From a bacterium (lineage in GTDB: Bacteria > Margulisbacteria > Marinamargulisbacteria > SXXA01), in contig CANNCG010000005.1 in the NCBI GenBank assembly GCA_947502965.1, forward strand, positions 1 to 27,083: a DNA stretch of 27,083 nucleotides, given 5' to 3'. The position numbers and the translations under genes were made by a program. Positions 20,284 through 27,083 of the stretch are shown here, piece after piece (position 1 is the first letter of the stretch; each line of letters starts with the position of its first letter). The notes beneath the pieces are model-generated. The model was not told the origin of the DNA, did not search any database, and saw only the letters and a program-made list of their open reading frames with translations.

Positions 20284-21039
20284 GTTCTTTGCCAGGTCCC
20301 CTTCTTTTTTGGCATTCGTAAACCCCATACGGATCAACACGATCAGCACGCCTATGCCCCCGCCACCCACGATGGCCAAAGCCAGGTTTAGGGCTTTTTT
20401 GGGTTTGATGGGGAGATTGCTCACATGTGGGGCATCCAGTACTTTGATGATCTCACGCTCTGAACTGAGCTCCAGCTCTTCGTAAATAGAGGACAATGTG
20501 GCCAGATATTCTTCCACAACGGCTTTGGCGACTCTGGGATCGGTGTTTTCATATTTGAGGCTAAAGAGGCCGGTTTTGCTCTTGGTGGCACTGAATGTTT
20601 TTTCTAGCTTTAAAACACCAGAAGCAAAAGACCCGATACGTAGGGCCTCTAGAATGGGCTTTTCTTGTTTTTTTTCAAATTCCACAAAGACTTTGGGGTA
20701 TTGTTTGACGATGGTTTCGGTGACGGACCATTGAATACGTTGGCTTTCTGCAATGGCGAGGAGTTGGTCTTCGATGTTGGAGGGCGTGCTACTGCCCAAG
20801 AGGGCAGCGTAACTGCGTAATGCACTGTTGCCGCTGCTGCTCGCCGGGATAAAAAAGGTCATAGAGGCCTCATAAAGCGGTGGGGCATAGATGTTGTAAA
20901 CAAGGGCGCTGATCATGGTAATGAGGGTTGTGCTGACCCATATTTTCCAGCTGGACATAATGGTTTTAAACAATTCAATAAGGTCTATTTCATCGTCTTG
21001 GGGATACTCGGGGTAATACTGGGGAGTGTCTTTGTTCAT
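20278..21039 (-). CDS. Wzz-like polysaccharide chain-length regulator
   Basis: The 253-residue inner-membrane protein has two membrane segments, WKIWVSTTLITMISALVYN (about 32-50) and ALNLALAIVGGGGIGVLIVL (about 219-238), with a helical periplasmic part and the proline-rich LPIKPKKALNLALAI motif before the second, the layout of Wzz/polysaccharide co-polymerases. It would set chain length of O antigen or exopolysaccharide with a Wzy polymerase, none of which is in the window. I start at 21039 (MNKDTPQYYPE), since a longer frame to 21111 would abut the nadE start and has no better ribosome site. No tyrosine kinase domain is present. Confidence 0.82.
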   Translation of the reverse strand: MNKDTPQYYPEYPQDDEIDLIELFKTIMSSWKIWVSTTLITMISALVYNIYAPPLYEASMTFFIPASSSGNSALRSYAALLGSSTPSNIEDQLLAIAESQRIQWSVTETIVKQYPKVFVEFEKKQEKPILEALRIGSFASGVLKLEKTFSATKSKTGLFSLKYENTDPRVAKAVVEEYLATLSSIYEELELSSEREIIKVLDAPHVSNLPIKPKKALNLALAIVGGGGIGVLIVLIRMGFTNAKKEGDLAKNM

Positions 21040-21071
21040 GATGGGTAGAATGTAGCATACTACATGTCCAA

Positions 21072-21100
21072 TTGCACCAGTCCCAGGACTTAGGTACAAT
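21072..21100 (+). promoter_or_regulatory. Predicted promoter of nadE-mla
   Basis: TTGCAC (21072-21077) and TACAAT (21095-21100) are 17 bases apart. The start would be near 21107, only about 5 bases before the nadE ATG, with no Shine-Dalgarno sequence, so the message may be nearly leaderless. Confidence 0.5.
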
Positions 21101-21111
21101 TCCCAGCTCAC

Positions 21112-22773
21112 ATGCGCGTTACATTGGCACAGTTAAATCCCATTCTTGGGGATATCGAAGGCAATTCGGACCTGATTGCAGATGCCATAAATAAGGCGCT
21201 CTTTGAGGGTGCTGATTTGATTGTGTTTCCAGAATTGAGCCTGACCGGCTATCCTCCAAGAGATCTTTTGTGTTTTCCTGATTTTCAGGAAAAGATAGCA
21301 CGGGGTATTGCCGTGCTTTTGGAAATTTCTCACCGTAGTGACCTCTATATTTTGGTGGGTGCGCCGCTTTGGGTACCAGAAATACGGCAGTTCACGAACA
21401 GTGTTTTGGGCCTCTATAAGGGAGATATGTGCTACGTGCAGCACAAAATCCTTTTGCCTTATTATGATGTCTTTGATGACAGACGTTATTTTTGCCCCTC
21501 TCCCAGTGCCGCTTCTTTTTGGCCTATGAACGGCCATAAGGTTGGGATACTCATTTGTGAAGATGCATGGGCTGCATTAGAGCCCAATCGCTATGCGGCT
21601 AACCCTGTTGCGGACACAATGGACCTGGGTGTTGATCTGTTGGTGGTGGTCATGGCCTCTCCGTATGAAATGGGCAAATCTGAAAAACGGCGGCGACACT
21701 TCCAAGATATGGCCTGTCACTATGACTGTCCGATTGTGATGGTCAATCAAGTGGGCGCTCACGATGATCTGATTTTTGACGGGAGCAGTCTTGTGATCAC
21801 AAAAGAAGGGCATGTTAAGCGTGCGTTTTCGTCATTCCGATCAGAGATCGATACCGTTTCGCTGTGTTTGGCGCAGGGCTTTCCAGAACAAGGGCCTGTC
21901 GTTGCAGGCCATGTTGAGGGGGAGATGTACGATGTTCCTGAAGAAGAGACCCTTGCCGATATGTATGCGGCTCTTGTTTTTTCTCTCAAAGAGTATGTGC
22001 ATAAAACAGGATTTTCGGATGTGGTATTGGGACTCTCTGGGGGGATTGATTCGGCCTTAACTGCGGCCATTGCGGTAGATGCTTTGGGGGCCTCTCGGGT
22101 GACTGGGGTGGCCATGCCGTCGCGCTATTCATCCCGGGATAGTTTGGCGGATGCGGAGACGTTGGCGCATGGGCTGGGCATTGGGTTTCAGGTAGTGGCG
22201 ATAGATACGATTCATCACCTTTATGAGACGGTGTTGCCAGATGTTTTTTCTTCTGGCATAGCGGCAGAAAATATTCAGCCTCGTATTCGCGGAAATTTGC
22301 TCATGGGTGTTGCCAATGCCCGTAACGCTTTGCTATTGAGTACAGGGAATAAAAGTGAAATTGCGATGGGGTATTGTACCCTCTATGGGGACATGTGCGG
22401 GGCCCTTTGTGTCTTGGGAGACGTTTATAAAACAGAGGTTTTTGCATTGGCAAAGTGGCGCAATCGTGGGGTGCCCGTGATTCCTCAAAATACGATAGAT
22501 AGACCGCCGTCTGCTGAGCTGCGTCTCCATCAAACGGATCAAGATAGCTTGCCGCCCTACGCGGTTTTGGATGCTATTTTGCAAGACTATCTGGACAATC
22601 GACTATCCACGGCCGCGCTCGAAACACGCTACGATACAGAGACGCTGTCCCATGTGCTGTCCCGGTTTCACCGTAACGAATACAAACGTCGCCAATCTGC
22701 GGTTATTCCCAGACTTCGTAGAACGGCCTTTGGCACTGGCTATAGAATGCCAATCGTGGGTATGATGCCCTGA
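21112..22773 (+). CDS. nadE: Glutamine-dependent NAD+ synthetase
   Basis: This is a 553-residue two-domain enzyme converting deamido-NAD to NAD with ammonia from glutamine. The N-terminal nitrilase-like glutaminase has the triad E41 (PELSLTGYPPRDL), K112 (HKILLPYYDVFDD) and C149 (ICEDAW). The C-terminal synthetase has the pyrophosphatase loop SGGIDS (309-314), STGNKSE and the closing FHRNEYKRRQ. The length is normal for the long bacterial form. Its stop overlaps the mlaE ATG by one base (TGATG), so it is coupled to the lipid transport genes, an arrangement that is not obviously functional. Confidence 0.96.
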   Translation: MRVTLAQLNPILGDIEGNSDLIADAINKALFEGADLIVFPELSLTGYPPRDLLCFPDFQEKIARGIAVLLEISHRSDLYILVGAPLWVPEIRQFTNSVLGLYKGDMCYVQHKILLPYYDVFDDRRYFCPSPSAASFWPMNGHKVGILICEDAWAALEPNRYAANPVADTMDLGVDLLVVVMASPYEMGKSEKRRRHFQDMACHYDCPIVMVNQVGAHDDLIFDGSSLVITKEGHVKRAFSSFRSEIDTVSLCLAQGFPEQGPVVAGHVEGEMYDVPEEETLADMYAALVFSLKEYVHKTGFSDVVLGLSGGIDSALTAAIAVDALGASRVTGVAMPSRYSSRDSLADAETLAHGLGIGFQVVAIDTIHHLYETVLPDVFSSGIAAENIQPRIRGNLLMGVANARNALLLSTGNKSEIAMGYCTLYGDMCGALCVLGDVYKTEVFALAKWRNRGVPVIPQNTIDRPPSAELRLHQTDQDSLPPYAVLDAILQDYLDNRLSTAALETRYDTETLSHVLSRFHRNEYKRRQSAVIPRLRRTAFGTGYRMPIVGMMP

Positions 22774-23534
22774 TGTTTCAGTATTTGGGAAAACGCATTG
22801 GTACTTTTTTGACGCAGCTGGGGCAGATCACGCTGCTTGCCGGACATGCATGTCGCCATATTGTCCTCCGTCCCCATGTGGGGCAGGTGTTTGAACAAAT
22901 GTATCGTTTGGGTGTGAAATCGTTACCGATTACCACCGTGACGGCCCTGTTTATTGGATTGGCTTTTGCGTTGCAGGTAGTGCAGGAATTCTTAAAATTT
23001 GGTGCTGGAAAAATGATTGGGGGCATCGTAGCCTTGGCCTTATGGCGCGAGCTGGGGCCCTTGTTGACGGCGGTGGTTGTCGCGGGTCGTGTAGGGGCAG
23101 CGATTGCGGCAGAGCTGGGGACGATGAAGGTAACCGAACAGGTAGAAGCCCTAGAAGCCATGGGTCAAGATCCTGTACGTTATCTGGTGGCACCGCGTTT
23201 GGCTGCATCGACGTTGATGATGCCCTTGTTGGTGGGTTGGGCCGATGTGGTGGGTTTTTTTGGGGGCTTTATCATTGCGATTGGGTCAGGTCGGGTCAAT
23301 CCCTATATGTACTTTGAGTCGGCCCAGGCGATGCTGCATGTCAAAGACATAATGGGTGGCTTGGTGAAGGGCGTTTTCTTTGGGTTTTTTATTGCGTTGA
23401 TCAGTGCCTACATGGGACTGTCTGCAAAATCGGGTGCCAAAGGGGTAGGCGAGGTGACCACGCGTGCGGTTGTGGTGTCGTTGATCGTGATTTTTGTTTT
23501 GAATTATTTTCTTTCAACGGCGTTATTTACATGA
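22773..23534 (+). CDS. mlaE: Phospholipid ABC transporter permease MlaE
   Basis: This is a 253-residue permease with about five membrane segments. The family core ELGPLLTAVVVAGRVGAAIAAELGTMKVTEQVEALEAMG is split over 70-110, followed by the DPVRYLVAPRLAA segment. With MlaF and MlaD it forms the inner-membrane complex that moves lipids between the membranes. It overlaps nadE by one base and mlaF by four. Confidence 0.95.
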   Translation: MFQYLGKRIGTFLTQLGQITLLAGHACRHIVLRPHVGQVFEQMYRLGVKSLPITTVTALFIGLAFALQVVQEFLKFGAGKMIGGIVALALWRELGPLLTAVVVAGRVGAAIAAELGTMKVTEQVEALEAMGQDPVRYLVAPRLAASTLMMPLLVGWADVVGFFGGFIIAIGSGRVNPYMYFESAQAMLHVKDIMGGLVKGVFFGFFIALISAYMGLSAKSGAKGVGEVTTRAVVVSLIVIFVLNYFLSTALFT

Positions 23535-24256
23535 TTGAGCTGCGCAATGTAAGTAAGTCTTTTGATGGGAGAATGGTGTTGCACGACGTCAATTTGACCA
23601 TTCAAACCGGGGAGCGCATTGCGATTATTGGGACCTCTGGATGTGGAAAAAGTACTTTGTTACGCTTGATCATGGGGCTGCATGCCCCAGACGCGGGTGA
23701 GGTGCTTATCTTTGGTGAAGATATTCATCGCGTGAGTCACGCAAGACTTCTGAAAATTCGACTCAAAATTGGAATTTTGTTTCAATCGGCAGCGTTATTT
23801 GATTCGATGAATGTGGCGGCAAATGTGGCCTTTCCTTTGATTGAAAACTTCAATATACCTGCAGCCAGAGTGATAGATAGGGTTGCCCAAAAATTGGAAT
23901 TGGTAGAGATGTCCGGGTTTGGGGAGCATGATCCGGCGGACCTTTCGGGAGGCCAGCGAAAGCGCATAGGCTTGGCCCGTGCCTTGTCTGGTGATCCCGA
24001 AGTGATGCTTTATGATGAACCCACAACGGGCTTGGACCCTATTTTATCCACAAATATTGAGGATCTGATCGTACGCTTGAGCCGTCAGCTCAAGGTGACC
24101 TCTATTGTGGTCACCCATCAGATTTCTACCATTTTGAGAACAGCAGACAAGATTTATATGATGCATAACGGTACCTTGTTGGAGCCCGAATCTCCAGAAA
24201 CGATTATGACCGCAACCTCTATCTACGGGGAGTTTATTAGGGGAGGCCTCTCGTGA
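23531..24256 (+). CDS. mlaF: Phospholipid ABC transporter ATPase MlaF
   Basis: This is a 241-residue ABC ATPase with Walker A GTSGCGKST (34-42), Q-loop FQSAALFDSMNV, signature LSGGQRKR (138-145), Walker B VMLYDEPTTGLDP with D162 and E163, and switch histidine in VVTHQIS. FDSMNV after the Q-loop is characteristic of MlaF/Mkl-type ATPases. ATG overlaps the mlaE stop by four bases. Confidence 0.95.
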   Translation: MIELRNVSKSFDGRMVLHDVNLTIQTGERIAIIGTSGCGKSTLLRLIMGLHAPDAGEVLIFGEDIHRVSHARLLKIRLKIGILFQSAALFDSMNVAANVAFPLIENFNIPAARVIDRVAQKLELVEMSGFGEHDPADLSGGQRKRIGLARALSGDPEVMLYDEPTTGLDPILSTNIEDLIVRLSRQLKVTSIVVTHQISTILRTADKIYMMHNGTLLEPESPETIMTATSIYGEFIRGGLS

Positions 24257-24314
24257 GGCTGCGCATAGTCCGGGGCGTTTGGTATTTACAAAAAAGCCAA
24301 GGAGGCATGTCCTG

Positions 24315-25613
24315 ATGAAAGATTCTGTAGCGTTTAAAGTAGGGGCCGCGGCCTTCGTTATGCTCTGTGTGTTGTCGGCGCTGATCATTTGGAAAAGCGG
24401 CGTTTTATTTCGTGCCAATGGATACGAATTAATCGGTGAATTTCAATCTGTGAATGGGCTTGTTCCTGGTGCGGAGGTCCGTTTTCGGGGCATGCGGATT
24501 GGCAAAGTTTTCACCATTAACCCCTTACCTGACCGTGTGCAGGTGCATTTTCGTGTTTTGGACTCCGTTAAAGTACCCAGAGGCTCTACTTTGAAGGTCT
24601 ATTTTGATGGCTTAATCGGAGAAAAGTTTCTCAATATTGTCCCGAGTATGGCCTATGATGATATTCTCAAACCGGGAGAAACCTTGTCTGGAGTGACGGC
24701 GCCAGCCTTGGCCGAGTTTATTGACATTGGTGCAAAAAATCTGGAAATTACCCGAGAGGTTTTGGCGGCTTACAGAGATGTTTTGAACTCTACAGAAGTA
24801 TTACAGGCTGTTAAAAATACGGTTTTGTCCGTTGAGCAAATTACCAAAGATGTAGAAGGTATCACGGAGGCCTTGGGCGGTGATGCGACGCGAACTTCTA
24901 TACAAACGGCCATCAAAAACCTGAGTGCGACATCGACGATTATTAGAGAAAGATCGGATTCCTTACTCAATGACCCACGTCTGAATGCGTCCATACAGTC
25001 CTTGGCAGATACAACGGCCCGTATTGATGCGATGACTGCGCGTTTGGACAATGATGTTTTGACCCCTGAATCCACAAAGGCCATTGCACAAACATTGCAG
25101 GATGTATCGGTGATTGCGCGTCAGATTCGTCTCATTTTGGATGGACAGACATCGTCAGATACGGGCAAAAGTGGGGGACTCTTACAGACCATGGCCACCT
25201 TTAGTCGTGTTAAAGTGAGGCCTGTAGGACAAGGGTACTATTTGCCGGAACAGCGGGCGTTGGGTGCCCGGGCGCAATTGGATGTGGTCGTAGATCAGCA
25301 ATATGTACGCCTTGGGTTTGATGCATTGCGATACCAAGATGGCCCGGCCTATCATCTGCAACATGGTATGTGGTTTGGGCCCTTGGGTGCCCGGTATGGG
25401 TTGCTGCATTCTCACCTGGGTGTGGGGGTGGATTATGCCTTCTCTGATCGCACACGGGTGGGGTTGGATCTGTATAATATAGAAAACTTAGAAGCCGACT
25501 TTCGGGCGTCGTCGATGCTGTTGGGGGGCTGGGATTTGTTGTTTTTGCTCAAGCGGGATCCTGTGACACGGCATTATGATCGGTATGGGTTTGGGCTTCA
25601 ACTCGGCTTTTAG
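24315..25613 (+). CDS. mlaD: MlaD/MCE lipid-transfer protein with long helical region and beta-rich C-terminal domain
   Basis: The 432-residue protein has a membrane anchor (8-28), an MCE domain (about 38-115: FQSVNGLVPGAEVRFRGMRIGKV, split by the usual loops), a long helical region (135-285) and a C-terminal part (298-432) of alternating strands such as VRLGFDALRY, HLGVGVDYAF, RVGLDLYNIE and the final YGFGLQLGF ending in Phe. E. coli MlaD has only about 183 residues. The extra part looks like an outer-membrane-type barrel or barrel-like sheet, as I recall for deltaproteobacterial MCE proteins. ATG at 24315 follows GGAGG by 9 bases; a start at 24279 lacks one. No mlaC or mlaB follows. Confidence 0.85.
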   Translation: MKDSVAFKVGAAAFVMLCVLSALIIWKSGVLFRANGYELIGEFQSVNGLVPGAEVRFRGMRIGKVFTINPLPDRVQVHFRVLDSVKVPRGSTLKVYFDGLIGEKFLNIVPSMAYDDILKPGETLSGVTAPALAEFIDIGAKNLEITREVLAAYRDVLNSTEVLQAVKNTVLSVEQITKDVEGITEALGGDATRTSIQTAIKNLSATSTIIRERSDSLLNDPRLNASIQSLADTTARIDAMTARLDNDVLTPESTKAIAQTLQDVSVIARQIRLILDGQTSSDTGKSGGLLQTMATFSRVKVRPVGQGYYLPEQRALGARAQLDVVVDQQYVRLGFDALRYQDGPAYHLQHGMWFGPLGARYGLLHSHLGVGVDYAFSDRTRVGLDLYNIENLEADFRASSMLLGGWDLLFLLKRDPVTRHYDRYGFGLQLGF

Positions 25614-25669
25614 AGGGTGTCATTACGAGATAGTGGGGCGTTATCGCTTAGGTCACAATCGGCTCTCCG

Positions 25670-26686
25670 ATGAAAATGGAATTTCTCACTTGGTATACCG
25701 CCATGCTGGACAGTCTCCCCAATAGCCGAGGATGCTTCGATATTCCAGCCTTGCAGGACGCGGGTCATCGGCGTTATGAGGCCATTGAAAACCCCAATAC
25801 AATCCGCTTTTGGTCCGTGTTGGCAGCGATGCCCGATTGTCTGCCTTCTGTCATGGTTTTGGATCAGGCTATGGTGCGTATTGGTGCGGCGACAGATCTC
25901 ACGCCTGGTCTAGACATGCGGGCCTTATTACAGGGATTGATGCCATGGCGCAAAGGCCCTTTTTCGATATTTGGGGTGGACATTGATACCGAATGGCGGT
26001 CCCATATGAAATGGGATCGTTTGGCACCTGCCTTGCCGCCTCTCTATGGCAAACGGATTTTGGATATTGGGTGTGGATCGGGTTATTACATGTGTCGCTT
26101 GGCAGCAGCGCAGCCGGCCATGATCTTGGGCGCAGATCCGTCGGATTTGTTTCTGGCGCAGTGGATACTGCTCAGCCGCTATCTTTTCCCTACCTCAGCG
26201 CTGTCACAAAAGGGGCTTCCTGTAACGGGCTTTTTCCCTTTCGGCTATGAGACGATACTGGGGAAAGTGCACTTTATGGATGTTGTTTTGGCGATGGGGG
26301 TGCTCTATCACCAGCGATCACCACTACACTTTTTGTTGGACTTAAAGTCTTTTCTCAAACCCGGGGGCTGTCTTTTTTTGGAAACCCTGATCATTGATTC
26401 GCCAGAAGATGTGGCGCTGTTTCCCAGGGACCGCTATGCCCAGATGCGTAATGTCTATTTTTTGCCTTCCCTGTCATGTCTGAAAAATCTTTGTATGCGT
26501 GCAGGATGGCGTTGGGATACGGTCATCGATGTGAGTCTCACAACGGTGCAGGAACAGCGGCGCACAGACTGGATTAAAACAGACTCTTTGATGGATTTTT
26601 TAGACCCCAAAGACCCTGCAAAAACAATCGAAGGATATCCGGCACCGCTGCGGGCCTTGGTTCGACTGTCTCTTCCTGAAAGTTGA
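25670..26686 (+). CDS. cmoB: tRNA U34 carboxymethyltransferase CmoB
   Basis: The 338-residue enzyme uses carboxy-S-adenosylmethionine to make cmo5U at wobble position 34. It keeps LMPWRKGPF (90-98), DIDTEWRS (104-111), the cofactor loop LDIGCGSGY, MGVLYHQRSP, DRYAQMRNVYFLPS and the C-terminal DFLDPKDPAKTIEGYPAP, all matching E. coli CmoB closely. CmoA, which makes the cofactor, is not in the window. The first 50 residues are less conserved. The ribosome site is weak; ATG at 25676 is an alternative. The stop codon sits in the terminator hairpin. Confidence 0.95.
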   Translation: MKMEFLTWYTAMLDSLPNSRGCFDIPALQDAGHRRYEAIENPNTIRFWSVLAAMPDCLPSVMVLDQAMVRIGAATDLTPGLDMRALLQGLMPWRKGPFSIFGVDIDTEWRSHMKWDRLAPALPPLYGKRILDIGCGSGYYMCRLAAAQPAMILGADPSDLFLAQWILLSRYLFPTSALSQKGLPVTGFFPFGYETILGKVHFMDVVLAMGVLYHQRSPLHFLLDLKSFLKPGGCLFLETLIIDSPEDVALFPRDRYAQMRNVYFLPSLSCLKNLCMRAGWRWDTVIDVSLTTVQEQRRTDWIKTDSLMDFLDPKDPAKTIEGYPAPLRALVRLSLPES

Positions 26687-26714
26687 GGGGGTATTGCCCC
26701 TCAACGCCGTTTTT
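26682..26714 (+). terminator. Intrinsic terminator after cmoB
   Basis: GTTGAGGGG (26682-26690) pairs with CCCCTCAAC (26697-26705) around GTATTG, followed by GCCG and five T. The stem includes the cmoB TGA. Confidence 0.7.
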
Positions 26715-26743
26715 AGATTGTTTTCCTGAGGGATAGAATCTTG

Positions 26744-26768
26744 CTGGTGGGTGTGAGGATGCCACCAG
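26744..26768. repeat. Inverted repeat in the cmoB-IS66 gap
   Basis: CTGGTGG and CCACCAG flank an 11-base loop. No gene is visible from 26715 to 26826. The stretch may be the remains of an older gene or IS end. Confidence 0.3.
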
Positions 26769-26826
26769 ACAACATCTGAATGGGCTCTGGAATACGGCGC
26801 TGTCGCAAAAAAAAGTAAAAAACGTG

Positions 26827-27083
26827 GTAACTATCTAGCGCCCCCCCTCAAAAACGAGTGACTGATTAAGCGCGGCCTGAATGGTTTCCAAAATATTGAG
26901 GCCTTGTTTTTTTGGGGTCTCAATAATGGAGAGTAAAACAGCATGTCGTTCAGCGCCACGCTTGCTTCTAAATCCCCCTGATATTTTTTGTTTAACCTTG
27001 GCCATTCGAATCGCCCGTTCGGAGCTGTTGTTATGGAAGGGGATGTTCGGATCTGACATGAAAAGCAGAATAGAACGCTGATG
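26827..27083 (-). mobile_element. IS66-family element, 3' end, cut by right window edge
   Basis: The element begins with GTAACTATCTAGCG and a run of seven C, a plausible IS66 end (GTAA outermost), and contains the C-terminal part of a transposase on the minus strand. It belongs to a different subgroup from the left element, as the transposase C-termini differ clearly. Confidence 0.75.
26835..27083 (-). CDS. IS66-family transposase, C-terminal part
   Basis: The frame is open to the window edge; the visible 82 codons read HQRSILLFMSDPNIPFHNNS, then SERAIRMAKVKQKISGGFRS and LLSIIETPKKQGLNILETIQ. This is the end of the DDE domain, with the catalytic Glu in NNSSERAIR, and the typical IS66 C-terminus. 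The internal ATG at 27059 is not the start. The TAG stop (26835-26837) lies inside the terminal repeat, 8 bases from the element end. Confidence 0.88.
   Translation of the reverse strand, partial: HQRSILLFMSDPNIPFHNNSSERAIRMAKVKQKISGGFRSKRGAERHAVLLSIIETPKKQGLNILETIQAALNQSLVFEGGR

Overview
The window comes from a Gram-negative bacterium, probably a member of the Pseudomonadota or a relative. It carries an Mla-type lipid transport operon, a CmoB tRNA-modifying enzyme of the E. coli type, a Wzz-like polysaccharide co-polymerase, a lipoprotein gene and ordinary sigma70-like promoters with 17-base spacers. Base composition looks moderate, near 50% GC by eye. I cannot name the genus. All family names come from reading the translations; no search was run.

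Layout. Positions 1-1085 are the 3' part of an IS66-family element whose transposase frame now runs on through tRNA-Ser(UGA). Positions 1395-1943 hold an oppositely oriented IS66 remnant. tRNA-Phe(GAA) and tRNA-Thr(CGU) follow. From 2466 to 14888 lies one very compact sulfur operon: an Rrf2 regulator, cysK, a ThiS-like carrier (hcyS), metY, a MoeB/ThiF-like activating enzyme (hcyF), a JAMM protease (hcyD), a sulfite reductase fused to a TusA domain, a GuaD-like deaminase, an APS-reductase-type cysH, an AAA ATPase plus TOPRIM-like pair, cysD and cysNC. tRNA-Arg(CCG) then precedes a GH26-like lipoprotein, hisF, a TPM-domain membrane protein, an orphan D12 adenine methylase and pepA. A convergent wzz-like gene shares a terminator with pepA. 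Divergent from wzz is nadE-mlaE-mlaF-mlaD, followed by cmoB. A second kind of IS66 element runs off the right edge.

How the genes work together. CysDN makes APS from sulfate, the cysteine-rich CysH reduces APS to sulfite, and Sir reduces sulfite to sulfide. Sulfide goes to cysteine through CysK, or is loaded as a thiocarboxylate on HcyS (trimmed by HcyD, activated by HcyF) and passed to MetY for homocysteine. This second route matches the protein-thiocarboxylate methionine pathway described in Wolinella succinogenes. The APS kinase domain at the end of CysNC looks degenerate, which agrees with an APS route that skips PAPS.

Most interesting points. (1) A two-gene ATPase/TOPRIM cassette of anti-phage type sits inside the sulfur operon between cysH and cysD, joined by overlapping start and stop codons. 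(2) Palindromic repeats with related hairpins lie in frame inside at least three sulfur genes (hcyD, the GuaD-like gene, cysN) and code for extra peptide, in the manner of Rickettsia palindromic elements. (3) Several proteins have unusual architecture or lost catalytic residues: Sir-TusA, CysNC with a dead-looking kinase, a GH26-like lipoprotein without its two glutamates, and an MCE protein with a beta-rich C-terminal domain.
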